Shown in pieces: positions 8,106 to 17,733 of a DNA stretch of 64,000 bases. The position numbers and the translations under genes were made by a program. The notes beneath the pieces are model-generated. The model was not told the DNA's origin. It did not search any database and saw only the letters and a program-made list of their open reading frames with translations. Positions within the stretch are counted from its first letter, which is position 1; each line of letters opens with the position of its first letter. The DNA comes from Aquimarina sp. RZ0 (GTDB lineage: Bacteria; Bacteroidota; Bacteroidia; Flavobacteriales; Flavobacteriaceae). The stretch spans positions 1-64,000 of the forward strand of contig NZ_VTZU01000026.1 of the NCBI RefSeq assembly GCF_008370685.1, written 5' to 3'.

Positions 8106-11012
8106 TTATCGTTTTATTAAAAATTTCAAATGAATAGATTCTTGTCCTAAAGGTTTAATAGTCATAAAATAAAAACCTGTTTCTAATTCTGATAACTGTA
8201 GTTTCTCATAATTATGGTGACTTTCTGATAATTGCCCTTTTTGGACAGTAGCACCATTTATTGAAAAGATAGTATAGTTTAACGATGTGTTTTTATAATC
8301 AGTAAGGTCTAAATTAACATGATCAGATACAGGATTAGGAAATGCAATTATATTTTTAACGTTATTCTGATCAAAAGATGAATATCTAATGGCATCAATA
8401 GTAGTAAGCTTTGAGATGATAGCTGAAGATGCAATATCATTAAAGCGATCGTTGTTCAAGCAAGTATCATTTGAGGTCAGTACGATTGAAGAACCACTAA
8501 AATTAGTGTTCTGATATAACGTTACTTGCAGGCCTGCAGGAATCTCTAATGATGATAATTGATTCGTAAGAAATACATCTCCCAGGTTAGGGTAATTTCC
8601 TAATCCTAAGACTGCTTTAGTACCGTTAAAATTACAATGTCTGTAGAATGTAGCTACATCCGCCGATGTTCCTGGAGTTGCTTTATTACCAAATACTTCT
8701 ACTTCTGCTAAACTCAAGAAGTTGGCATCGCTACGAGCTACGAGTACATATTGAGCCCTTAGACCGATATTTGGAAACGTATTTATTGTACCGTTATTAT
8801 TTAGGTTTCCTACAAGGACATAATCATTGGTGTTTGTGCTATTAGTGGTACTTACATATAGACTAGCGCCATTAAGACGGTTAGTGCAGCAACTATCTGT
8901 TCTGTTATGAATGTTTATGGAAGAAATATTATAAACATCTCCTAAATCTACTCTCCACCATCCAATTTCTCTATTGGTATGAGTAACAGAGCCATTAGAG
9001 TAATTACCATTCGTGTTTCCGTCCACAGCTCTGGATGCAGCACCTCCAAAGCCTGTCGAAGATTGCGTCGCCGGTTTGTTTAATGCCAGGTTAGCTGATG
9101 AATTATCGTTTATGACCGAGATGTCAATAGATTGTGCACTAGTAGCTCCATCATTATCAGTTGCAACCGCTCTTAGGCTATATGTACCAGTAGGCAAGTT
9201 TTTAAGAGTGGAATCATTTTGGACAGGTAATCCCCAGTTGTAAGGTGCGGCATTTGCTTGTCTTACCAGTGTATTATCTATGAATAATTGTACATTAGAT
9301 ATGCTACCATCGGTATCGCTGGCATTTACAGTTACCTCAATATCGGCAGGGGCAGTAAACGATTGATTATTTACAGGAGTGGAGAAAGATAAGATAGGTG
9401 GTTGATTACCAGAGTTACTACCAGCAGCCAAAACAGCCTGGTGCGCATTTATTCTACCATAGCCAAAATCATCATCTTTCCCGGATGGTCCCATGTCATC
9501 TGCACTTGTGTAAAGAATATCTCTTACTTGAGCAACACTCAAGTCTGGATTCACACTATATACTAATGCAGCTGCTCCTGCTACCAGTGGACAAGCAGCT
9601 GATGTACCTCCAAAACTGGTAGTGTAATCTCCAGCGCCATATCCTAAATTACCTACTCTATCAATTGTGTGTACATTCGAAAAAAGAATAGATGCTACAT
9701 TACCTGATGGGGCAACAAGATCTAATTCTGGTCCAGTCTGGCTGTATTGAGCTATTTCGCCAGCATTAGTAATAGCACCAACGGCTGTCACCGTATTTAA
9801 TCTCGCAGGATAGGTTACACATCCATTAGATCGAGTATTTCCTGAAGCAAAAAGGATTAGACAGCCTTTTCCATTTCTTCCGTTTCTATATGCATCTTCT
9901 ATGGCATCATTAATTGCAGGAAAATCGGTGCTGCAATCACTATCTGTAAAACCCCAGGAATTACTAATTACATCCGCTCCATTATCTTTTGCCCAGGTGA
10001 AAGATGAAGCCAGAGATTCTATGGTAAGTGCTGTAAAGATATTAACGGATAATAATCGGGTGTCTGGAGCCAATCCTTGCACGCCTACACCGTCATGTGC
10101 AGCATTAATAATACCAGCACAAGCCATCCCGTGAGCACCTGAATTTCCAACAGGTTTTCCATTGCCGTTGGGGTCGTCAATGGTGAGTCCAGCTATAATT
10201 TTACTATTACCATTTGTGTCCTGTAACTCAGGGTGTGCTTCCAGACCCTCGTCAATTACAGCTACTTTTATTGAGGGATCGCCAGTAGTAATCTCCCAAG
10301 CTTCTATAGCATCACAATCTATATCAGGTGTGCCTGTAGAACCACCAACGGTTTGTCCTGTGTTGTGCATCTGGAATTGTTGTGGTAATAATGGATCATT
10401 AGAAAAACTAATACTAATATGAAAGTTCGGTTGTGAAAACCTTACCAAACCTGTTTCATAAATTTTGTTTGCCAATATCATAGATTCCTTGGGACTTTCT
10501 ACTTCTATGGTATATACATCGGGTCTAATTTCAGAGATAGCAACAATATTGTGTTGGTCTAATATAGTATCAAGTACAGAAATAGAGTTCCCATTTTTAA
10601 CTTTGAGAAGCACTTTTTTGGTTGGGTATATTGGTGAATTATTCCCTTTTTTTAATCCTGGATGTATATCCCAGTTAGTTTTATCGAGAGATAATTGTTT
10701 CAGAATATCATTTTCTGATGTTTTTGTATTTCCGGTTTCAACCACCATAAATCCGGTCTTGCTTATTTTTTTTATTTGTTTATTTCTTTTAAGATTAGAA
10801 GTTTTGAGTTGAGTATTAAAAGATGTCATGTCTTTCGCCAATAAAATATAACTTTCTTTATCAATAGTTAATACTGTCTTTCCAAGGTCAGACCAATAAT
10901 AGTAAATATTTTGATCTTTTGAGTCCTGAGCATTTATTAAAGATGTACTTGTTTTAAAGATTAGACACAGTAGTATAAGTGAAAATTTGTGCAAATAGTT
11001 TTTAAAAATCAT
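8106..11012 (-). CDS. Secreted subtilisin-like S8 protease with accessory domains and T9SS sorting domain
   Basis: Extracellular serine protease of 968 aa. An N-terminal signal peptide (about 1-29) precedes a pro-region. The S8 domain has catalytic D254 (AVIDEGLE), H294 (GAHGMACAG) and S471 (GGTSAACP), with the oxyanion Asn in FASGN near 391. Then follow an Ig-like domain (about 540-625, NQPPILSFSTP...), a discoidin/F5-8C or fucolectin-like domain (about 633-775, NLALNKPATQSS and GWWRVDLG), a beta/gamma-crystallin-like module (about 780-870) and a C-terminal type A T9SS domain (FPNPVSDHVNLDL... to LKFLIKR). This architecture suggests a surface or released protease that binds glycans. Confidence 0.9.
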   Translation of the reverse strand: MIFKNYLHKFSLILLCLIFKTSTSLINAQDSKDQNIYYYWSDLGKTVLTIDKESYILLAKDMTSFNTQLKTSNLKRNKQIKKISKTGFMVVETGNTKTSENDILKQLSLDKTNWDIHPGLKKGNNSPIYPTKKVLLKVKNGNSISVLDTILDQHNIVAISEIRPDVYTIEVESPKESMILANKIYETGLVRFSQPNFHISISFSNDPLLPQQFQMHNTGQTVGGSTGTPDIDCDAIEAWEITTGDPSIKVAVIDEGLEAHPELQDTNGNSKIIAGLTIDDPNGNGKPVGNSGAHGMACAGIINAAHDGVGVQGLAPDTRLLSVNIFTALTIESLASSFTWAKDNGADVISNSWGFTDSDCSTDFPAINDAIEDAYRNGRNGKGCLILFASGNTRSNGCVTYPARLNTVTAVGAITNAGEIAQYSQTGPELDLVAPSGNVASILFSNVHTIDRVGNLGYGAGDYTTSFGGTSAACPLVAGAAALVYSVNPDLSVAQVRDILYTSADDMGPSGKDDDFGYGRINAHQAVLAAGSNSGNQPPILSFSTPVNNQSFTAPADIEVTVNASDTDGSISNVQLFIDNTLVRQANAAPYNWGLPVQNDSTLKNLPTGTYSLRAVATDNDGATSAQSIDISVINDNSSANLALNKPATQSSTGFGGAASRAVDGNTNGNYSNGSVTHTNREIGWWRVDLGDVYNISSINIHNRTDSCCTNRLNGASLYVSTTNSTNTNDYVLVGNLNNNGTINTFPNIGLRAQYVLVARSDANFLSLAEVEVFGNKATPGTSADVATFYRHCNFNGTKAVLGLGNYPNLGDVFLTNQLSSLEIPAGLQVTLYQNTNFSGSSIVLTSNDTCLNNDRFNDIASSAIISKLTTIDAIRYSSFDQNNVKNIIAFPNPVSDHVNLDLTDYKNTSLNYTIFSINGATVQKGQLSESHHNYEKLQLSELETGFYFMTIKPLGQESIHLKFLIKR

Positions 11013-11051
11013 AATTATATATTTATTAAAGTAAAAGTGGGTTTTTGTTTA

Positions 11052-11204
11052 GAGCTTGTTTAAAAACCTTACTTCTTGAAAACAAATATTTTAAGAACCG
11101 TGAGCTTACTTCAAATAATTAAAATCTCGATATTCTCATCATTTGAAGTGTCCTCAGAACCTCAAACTATTGATTTTCAATTTGTATTCTTTTTAAACAT
11201 ACTC
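11052..11204 (-). mobile_element. Family C small element, copy 1 (IS5/IS1031-type ends)
   Basis: The core has GAG...CTC ends with inverted TTGTTTAAAAA-like arms and is flanked by TTA direct repeats (11049-11051 and 11205-11207). It contains an internal ACTTCAAAT/ATTTGAAGT stem around an ATCTCGATAT loop. It is the inverse orientation of the copy at 33025-33179 and very similar to it. Confidence 0.75.
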
Positions 11205-11915
11205 TTATAATATAACAGGCTATCTTGCCTAAGCCCTACTTAATTTCTCTTAAATAAAAGTTATATTTCAAAAAATAAAATAAAAGTTGCGAAAGACTTA
11301 CTTCGCACAGAGTTTTAAAACTATAGTTTGATTAGTTTTTAAGAATTTAAAAGTTGATTTTTAGCAGAATAGCCAGAAATGAGTTTGTTTTTTTTTGAAG
11401 AATATGTTGAAACCAGTTTTACAGTATTAAAAAGAACTAAGATTGTAAAATGTTAAAAGTCTAATGTTTTTAGAATGTTTTTTACTTCTAATAGTTTTGT
11501 GATATGAGTTATTTTACTCGATAATCGAGATTTAAATCCCTGGGCTTGCCCCGAAGAAGTTTCCGAAAAGAATTTGAAAATAAAGGCTTTTATAACAAGA
11601 ACCCTGTGTATTTAGTGAAGTAGAAATTCTTTATTTTCAGCTTAATTTTAGAATAAAAATTGCCCTGCTATGCTTGATTTTTCTTCTTTATTTTCATTAA
11701 AAAATATAATTTTCTTTTCCGTAAATTCAAACGAAAAAAGGTAGTATTCGGTAAGAATATACTTTCTCTTGTTGAAGAAACAGGTGGCAAAGTCTAGAAG
11801 GTTGTTTTCTTAGTGTTGATAGGGTTTTTCTTCTTCTCAAAGGGGGAAGGGTTTCATTAGGAAAATATGATCAGAAATTTTGTTTGTTATATTTTTAGAG
11901 TTTTCCTTTAAGTTG
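11205..11915. other. AT-rich gap between the protease gene and the IS
   Basis: Apart from the REP-like repeat at 11515-11562 I see no gene, hairpin terminator or recognisable remnant. The sequence is AT-rich with several stops in all frames. Confidence 0.4.
11515..11562. repeat. REP-like repeat copy 2
   Basis: ACTCGATAATCGAG followed by ATTTAAAT and a GGGCTTGCCCCGAAG hairpin. The variant bases change on both arms compared with the CCGAGG/CCTCGG copies. Confidence 0.65.
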
Positions 11916-13144
11916 CAGGGCAATCGCATTTAAACTTGGAGTACTTTTTCTCTAAAATCTGAACTCAAAGCTGCTGGATATCGTTTATTTTTCTTACTTG
12001 TTCTCTTCGGAGCGTTTGCTTTATTAATTAGTGTTAGCGCTGTTTTGGCTATTATATTATAATTAGCTGCTGCATACCCAATTCTCTTTCTGGAAGCATC
12101 TTCATTAAAGTTGACATCCAGCACCCAATGCAGATTATTTTCAACTGCCCAATGCGCTCTTATTTTTTTATTTATAGAAGCTTCAGTCTTTAGACTACTG
12201 ATATAATATCGGGTCTCTTTTTGATATTTTCCATCTACCTTTGCAAAACGTTCCGAGTCAATTTTAATCAGTGTTCTTAGACACTTCCACTCTTTGTCAC
12301 TATCAAAAAAGGTTAAATCATCAATAATACTACACTTCCTTGTTTCCACACGTCCATGCCCCAAATCTTCATCTATACTGATCACTGAGGGCTTGGTAAT
12401 GTTAAACATTTTTGCACCTGAGTATGTAATTCCTTTTGGTTGTCTTTTACTGCTAAAATATAGTCAGCCTCTTTAGCAATGATTTGTTGAGCTATCTCTG
12501 TATGACAACCCATAGCATCAATAGTTACGCTACATCCTTTAATAATTAATAGTTCTAATAATTGGGGAATGGCAGTAATTTCATTACTCTTTTCTGAACA
12601 AAGAGATTGTCCTAAACATAGGCCATTCTCTACAGCAAAAGCAGAAACCATATGAATAAGCGCTCTTATTGGAAGAGGTGTCATAAGAACCTCTTAAACG
12701 CTTGCCATCAATGGCTATTACTTCTCCATTGGAGAGTTCAGAAATTTCTTTTATCCAAGACATAAAGCAATGGCTAAAGACCTGATGATCCAATGCACCA
12801 AAAAACCTTCCTAAAGTATCGTGAGAAGGGATACCCGAGGTCAATGGGATATACTTTTGTAACCAATCTATTTGGGATTTACCAAACAGCTCTATTGATT
12901 TCCAACCATCAGAGCCGCTTACAACGGCTGCAATTACAAGAAAAACAATATCAATTAAAGGATGTTTTAAATTCCCACGGTAAGTGGTACGAGGGTCTTC
13001 CAAATTGCTGAAATGTTTAATAAAACTATTGTTAAAACCTATGGAGCATGCAGTAGTTATCACTTTTTTTTATTCCCAATAATGGAAGTAATGTGGCTAT
13101 AGCCTTGGCTAATATACAATTATATTTTGAATGCGATTGCCCTG
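11916..13144 (-). mobile_element. ISAs1-family insertion sequence, inactivated
   Basis: About 1.23 kb bounded by CAGGGCAATCGCATTTAAA at the left and the inverted AATGCGATTGCCCTG at the right. The flanks ctttaagttg and atttaagttg match at nine of ten bases, which fits the 8-10 bp duplication of this family. The single transposase gene inside is broken. The left boundary may be off by one or two bases. Confidence 0.85.
11930..13063 (-). pseudogene. ISAs1-family DDE transposase, two frameshifts
   Basis: Three consecutive frames (13063-12584, 12684-12382 and 12409-11930) add up to one ISAs1/H-repeat transposase. The first carries the N-terminal domain through AIDGKRLRGSYD. The second has IHMVSAFA, SNEITAIPQLL, TIDAMGCH and AVKDNQ. 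The third has GHGRVETR and the C-terminal SFAAANYNIIAK-like region. Frame changes fall near 12660 and 12410. No intact product can be made without two recoding events, and neither site looks like a programmed -1 slip of a known IS type, so I call it a pseudogene. Confidence 0.88.
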
Positions 13145-13171
13145 ATTTAAGTTGTGATTAAGATAAAGATT

Positions 13172-13639
13172 TTAATCTTTATCTTTAAGGTTCAATCTCA
13201 TTTCAATTAAATGTTTTTTAAAACCTGCTTTTTCATATGCTTTTATAGCTCTGGGGTTTTTATCATAAACCCTTAAACGAATTTCATCAATACCTTTGCT
13301 TGTAAACCAGTCGCATATAAATTGTAGGATTAGTTGACTTATTCCATTACCTCTAAATTCTTCTTTTACATACATAAAGCCTATATAACCTAATTGATTT
13401 TGTTTAAAGAAGTTTTTTCTATTTCTTATTTGCCCGTAACCGCTGCCAACAAGCTTATTGTCAATTTCTGCAACAACGACCTCTGTATTCTTTGATTTTA
13501 CGTATTCTCTAATATCATAGTAGCTGATTTTTTTATCAGTTATAAGTGTGGTGTCCATGGGGATTTCTGTTTCAATAATTTTTTGCTCAAAATCCAATAA
13601 TGCAGGAAGATCTTTTAATGTTGCAGCACGTATTTTCAT
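13172..13639 (-). CDS. GNAT-family N-acetyltransferase
   Basis: A 155-aa acetyl-CoA-dependent acyltransferase. The GNAT core is visible: strand VVVAEIDNKLVGSGYG, then IGFMYVKEEFRGNGISQLIL containing the pyrophosphate-binding R-x-x-G-x-[GS] pattern (RGNGIS), and the late NPRAIKAYEKAGFKKH motif. It lies 16 bases after the monooxygenase gene on the same strand, so the two are probably one transcription unit. The substrate is unknown. The ISAs1-type element sits 28 bases beyond its stop. Confidence 0.85.
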   Translation of the reverse strand: MKIRAATLKDLPALLDFEQKIIETEIPMDTTLITDKKISYYDIREYVKSKNTEVVVAEIDNKLVGSGYGQIRNRKNFFKQNQLGYIGFMYVKEEFRGNGISQLILQFICDWFTSKGIDEIRLRVYDKNPRAIKAYEKAGFKKHLIEMRLNLKDKD

Positions 13640-13655
13640 GATTTGATTTTATGTT

Positions 13656-14765
13656 TTACCAGTTTGGGGGGTCAGAAAGTGGTTTATAATCTTCTGTCCA
13701 GTTTTTTTCTCCTACTTTTTTTAAACCAATTTTGGCAATCCAAAATGGTAATTTAGATAATTTTTCACGTTTTTGATTGCGTATTCTGGTCCAGTTAATT
13801 CGATTTGCTCGTTCCTCAGAAAACCTGGAGGTTATATCATCCCAATTTTGAGTATCTAATAATTTTGATAATACTACAGCGTCTTCTAGTGCTAGTGCAC
13901 CACCTTGTGCCATAAATGGAGGCATGCCATGAGCTGCATCTCCTATTAAAACTATTCTGTTTTTCCCCATAGAAGGTAAGGGTGGTAGTTCTTCTAAATC
14001 ATCCCAGTATGAGGTTTCAGGATTCCATTCATCAAGAATTTCGGGAATAGGAGAGGTGAATTTTTTAAAAGGCTTCATATAAACAGATGTATTAAATGTC
14101 TTAAAACCTTTTGTTTTCCTGTTAACATAACAGTATGCTTGATCATTACTAATAGGAATAATCAAAAATTGTCCAGAAGACCCTACATATAAAGACCAGG
14201 AATCAATGTGCAGAGGTTTTTTGATAATAAAACGGCATACTTGTGAGGTTACTTTTCTTAATGGGGTTTTTCCAAAAATAAGTTCTCTCGTTTTAGAATA
14301 TAATCCATCGGCACCAATGATAAGGTCAAATTTTTCAGTTGTTCCATCAGAGAATTCTATTTCAGTAAATTGTTGATTATGCGTTAATGTATTTATAGTG
14401 GTATCAAAAGAAGTAATTACATTATCGAGGCTGTCTAGAAGGATATCGTGTAGTATTTTTCGATGAATACCTAAACAAGGTTTTTTTCGGTTCCATATTT
14501 TTTCCAGATCAAGGTCTAATATCATTTTTCCTTTTGGAGACATAATATGACGAGCGTTTATGCAATGTCCTTTCTGTCTTGCAATATCCCCCAGCCCCAT
14601 TTTGTCAAGTGCTACTAGTCCATTAGAAGGGAGGTATAACCCTGTTCCTGATGTCTGCCAGGCTGCTTGCTTCTCAATTAGTTTGATATGGTGCCCTTTA
14701 TGTTGTATCAATCGGGCTATTGCAATTCCTGCAATTCCTCCTCCTACAATTAAGATTTTTTTCAT
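13656..14765 (-). CDS. FAD-dependent monooxygenase (PHBH-like fold)
   Basis: Flavoprotein hydroxylase of 369 aa. It has an N-terminal dinucleotide-binding GGGIAGIAIA (8-17), a LIGADGLYSKTRE region and the second FAD motif GDAAHGMPPFMAQGGALALEDA near residues 275-294. This fits aromatic-ring or tetracycline-destructase-like class A monooxygenases. It is the first gene of a likely two-gene unit with the GNAT gene. The substrate cannot be inferred. There is no signal peptide, so it is cytoplasmic. Confidence 0.85.
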   Translation of the reverse strand: MKKILIVGGGIAGIAIARLIQHKGHHIKLIEKQAAWQTSGTGLYLPSNGLVALDKMGLGDIARQKGHCINARHIMSPKGKMILDLDLEKIWNRKKPCLGIHRKILHDILLDSLDNVITSFDTTINTLTHNQQFTEIEFSDGTTEKFDLIIGADGLYSKTRELIFGKTPLRKVTSQVCRFIIKKPLHIDSWSLYVGSSGQFLIIPISNDQAYCYVNRKTKGFKTFNTSVYMKPFKKFTSPIPEILDEWNPETSYWDDLEELPPLPSMGKNRIVLIGDAAHGMPPFMAQGGALALEDAVVLSKLLDTQNWDDITSRFSEERANRINWTRIRNQKREKLSKLPFWIAKIGLKKVGEKNWTEDYKPLSDPPNW

Positions 14766-14937
14766 TTTTAAGAATAGAATTTTTAAATAAAATAGCGAGA
14801 TGACCTAATTATGCTACTATTCCTTAATTATAAATATACTACTATGAATATTTATAATAAAATTGATATGATAACAAAACCGTATACCATGATTATTGAA
14901 ATTAACTTCAAATAACATGATTTACGGTTAAGTATTT

Positions 14938-14988
14938 ATTCGGTAATCGAGATTTAAATGTTCCGAGGCTGACCTCTAGGGAATTTAC
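14938..14988. repeat. REP-like repeat copy 3, diverged
   Basis: GGTAATCGAGATTTAAATG followed by TTCCGAGGCTGACCTCTAGG and AATTTAC. It lies directly beyond the pruA stop and could act as a 3' hairpin for that gene. Confidence 0.6.
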
Positions 14989-14997
14989 TTTTATAGT

Positions 14998-16626
14998 TTA
15001 TGCTCCTAAAAAAGGATATCTATAATCCGTAGGGGATACAAATGTTTCTTTAATAGTTCTTGGAGATACCCAACGTAATAGGTTAAGGTATGATCCCGCT
15101 TTGTCATTGGTACCAGAGGCTCTGGCTCCACCAAAAGGTTGTTGCCCTACAACAGCTCCAGTAGGTTTGTCATTGATATAAAAATTACCTGCGGCGTTTT
15201 CTAATGTTTTGGTAGCTTCTGCAGCTGCATATCTATCTAAGGAGAAAATAGCACCTGTTAGTGCATATTCGCTAGTAGTATCTATTAGGTCTAATGTTTC
15301 TGCCCATTTGTCATCATCATAAACATATATGGTAATTACTGGTCCAAATAGTTCAGTACACATCGTAGTGTATTTGGGATCTTCTGTAAGAATTACGGTG
15401 GGTTCTACAAAAAAACCTTTGGATTTGTCATAGCCACCGCCAGCAATTATGGTTGCTTCTTTATCTTCTTTTGCCTGATCGATGAAGTTAGCCAATTTAT
15501 CAAAAGAGCCTTCGTGGATTACTGCAGTAATAAAATTACTCATATCCTCAGGAGATCCCATTTTGAAAGATTTGATGTCTTCCAGAAGATATTTTTCTAT
15601 ATCTGACCATAAGCTTTTAGGAATATATGCTCTGGAGGCAGCGCTACATTTTTGGCCTTGAAACTCGAATGCTCCACGAGATATCCCGGTGGCAACCTGT
15701 TTGGCATCTGCACTAGGATGCGCTACAATAAAGTCTTTGCCTCCTGTTTCTCCTACAATTCTGGGGTATGTTTTGTACGTATGAATATTAGTCCCTATTT
15801 TGGACCAGATATCTTTAAATACATGGGTGCTTCCTGTAAAATGGATTCCTGCAAAATCAGGACTTGCCAAAATGGTGTCAGTAATCATCACAGGGTCTCC
15901 ATAAACAACGTTGATCACACCATCAGGAACTCCTGCTTCTTTAAAAATATCTATGATAACTTTAGCCGAGTAAATCTGGCTGTCACTAGGTTTCCAAACC
16001 ACAGTATTCCCCATTAAAGCAGCACTAGCCGGAAGATTTCCTGATATAGCAGTAAAATTAAAGGGAGTAATCGCATATACAAAACCTTCTAACGGGCGGT
16101 ATTCTATTCTGTTCCAGGCTCCAGAAGTGGAGTCTGGTTGATCTTCATAGATCTGAGTCATAAATTCTACATTGAAACGTAAAAAATCAATAAACTCACA
16201 AGCAGCATCAATTTCTGCCTGATAGATATTTTTGGATTGTGCCAGCATTGTGGCGGCATTGATCTTAGCTCTATAAGGACCAGCAATTAATTCAGCAGCT
16301 TTTAAGAAAATGGCAGCACGCTGTTCCCAGGCTAAATCTGCCCACTTACTTCTTGCTTCAAGAGCAGTATCAATAGCTTGTTGTATATGTTTCTTTTCTG
16401 CTTTATGATATGTGCCTAAAACGTGTTGATGATCATGAGGAGGAACCATGATTCCTGTATTTCCAGTTCTGATTTCTTCTCCATTAATAAGTAGAGGAAC
16501 ATCAATTGATGAATTATACATTGATTTATAACTGGCCAGAACTTCTTCTCTCTCAGAAGTTCCGGGAGCATACGATTTTACAGGTTCATTTATGGCTGTA
16601 GGAACTTGAAAAAAACCTTTTCCCAT
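14998..16626 (-). CDS. pruA: L-glutamate gamma-semialdehyde (P5C) dehydrogenase
   Basis: NAD+-dependent oxidation of glutamate-gamma-semialdehyde to glutamate, the second step of proline catabolism. The 542 aa carry the general-base motif VGETGGKDF (E293) and the catalytic cysteine in GQKCSAASR (C327), plus PFNFTAISGNLPA and the NAD-binding FTGSTHVF. Length and motifs fit the stand-alone group of P5C dehydrogenases (RocA/PruA) seen in Bacteroidota. No proline dehydrogenase gene is adjacent. A -7-like promoter element sits about 65 bases upstream. Confidence 0.92.
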   Translation of the reverse strand: MGKGFFQVPTAINEPVKSYAPGTSEREEVLASYKSMYNSSIDVPLLINGEEIRTGNTGIMVPPHDHQHVLGTYHKAEKKHIQQAIDTALEARSKWADLAWEQRAAIFLKAAELIAGPYRAKINAATMLAQSKNIYQAEIDAACEFIDFLRFNVEFMTQIYEDQPDSTSGAWNRIEYRPLEGFVYAITPFNFTAISGNLPASAALMGNTVVWKPSDSQIYSAKVIIDIFKEAGVPDGVINVVYGDPVMITDTILASPDFAGIHFTGSTHVFKDIWSKIGTNIHTYKTYPRIVGETGGKDFIVAHPSADAKQVATGISRGAFEFQGQKCSAASRAYIPKSLWSDIEKYLLEDIKSFKMGSPEDMSNFITAVIHEGSFDKLANFIDQAKEDKEATIIAGGGYDKSKGFFVEPTVILTEDPKYTTMCTELFGPVITIYVYDDDKWAETLDLIDTTSEYALTGAIFSLDRYAAAEATKTLENAAGNFYINDKPTGAVVGQQPFGGARASGTNDKAGSYLNLLRWVSPRTIKETFVSPTDYRYPFLGA

Positions 16627-16690
16627 AGTACAAAGTATTTGTTTAAGTTAGTAAGATATGACAGTTTAGTGAGTTAGTCATTTTGATTGA

Positions 16691-16698
16691 CAAAGATA
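16691..16698 (-). promoter_or_regulatory. Candidate -7 element (TATCTTTG) for pruA
   Basis: TATCTTTG on the minus strand matches the Bacteroidota TAnnTTTG consensus, about 65 bases before the pruA start. No good -33 TTTG was found, so this is tentative. The rest of 16627-16963 shows nothing else. Confidence 0.4.
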
Positions 16699-16963
16699 GA
16701 AAATTATAAAGGCTAATGTTTAATTTAACCTTTTATAAACAATGTACGTTTTCAGACGTGTTGGTTTTGTAGAAAGTCTAAATTTTGATAGTTCGCATTA
16801 ATTTATTTTTACTAGTAAAATACAACCTAGACGAATATAGATATGGTGAAAAACGGATTTAAAATGCGATTTTAATGTGTAATAGAAAAAGTCTAAATGA
16901 GTTACATATATAGTATGTAATTTTTTTTGTAAGTTGTAAGATATTTAGTCGACCCAGAAATCT

Positions 16964-17680
16964 ATGTGTACAGTTACGTTAATCCCAACTCAAGAAAATA
17001 ATTTTATATTAACCTCTAATAGAGATGAAGCAATAAACAGAAAAACACTACTTCCTGAGTTTTATCAGGTGAATAATACTCGAATGTTATTTCCTAAGGA
17101 TGCTGTTGCTGGTGGAACCTGGATAGGGGTGAGTGATAAGAGCACAATGATTTGTTTGCTTAATGGAGGTTTTAAAATTCATGAAAGAGCAGCATCATAC
17201 AGACAAAGCAGAGGAGTGGTGGTTAAAGATTTATTGAGTGCTGATCATCTGGAAAAGGCTATTATGGGGTACAATTATAAGGGGATTGAACCTTTTACAA
17301 TTGTTGCTGCCAATTGGCAATCTGATCTTATATTTTATGAGATTGTATGGGATGGGAAAGAAAAACATTTTAGAGAGTTAGAAAAAGAAACTCATATATG
17401 GTCATCTTCTACTTTGTATACAGATGAGATGAAGGCTATAAGAAGAGAATGGTTTAGAGCTTTTGAACAAGATGTTTTTCTCACACAGGATACACTTTTG
17501 GGTTTTCATAAGAATGCGGGTGTTGGAAATAAAAATATAGATTTGCGTATAGATAGAGGAACTCTTAAAACAAGAAGTGTTACGCAGATTGTTAAAAATG
17601 AAGAAGAACTTTCTATGCGCTATGAAGATCTTCAGTGTAATGAAGTAAACACAGTTGTTTTTGAAGCAATCACTGCTTAA
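16964..17680 (+). CDS. NRDE (TANGO2-like) family protein
   Basis: A 238-aa protein starting MCTVTLIP with the diagnostic NRDE motif in TSNRDEAINR (about 19-28), then FPKDAVAGGTWIGVS typical of this family. The eukaryotic relative TANGO2 has been linked to haem and lipid handling; the bacterial role is not settled. No signal peptide is seen, and the Cys at position 2 would become N-terminal after Met removal, as in Ntn-hydrolase-like relatives. It is followed by another plus-strand gene 53 bases downstream. Confidence 0.88.
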   Translation: MCTVTLIPTQENNFILTSNRDEAINRKTLLPEFYQVNNTRMLFPKDAVAGGTWIGVSDKSTMICLLNGGFKIHERAASYRQSRGVVVKDLLSADHLEKAIMGYNYKGIEPFTIVAANWQSDLIFYEIVWDGKEKHFRELEKETHIWSSSTLYTDEMKAIRREWFRAFEQDVFLTQDTLLGFHKNAGVGNKNIDLRIDRGTLKTRSVTQIVKNEEELSMRYEDLQCNEVNTVVFEAITA

Positions 17681-17733
17681 AATTTATTTCTGATTTCTTT
17701 TTTGAATATGGTATTAATTAAAATTTTAAACGT

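Noticed and set aside
11930..13063. Programmed frameshifting in the ISAs1-type transposase
   Set aside because: Two shifts are needed and this family normally has a single uninterrupted ORF.
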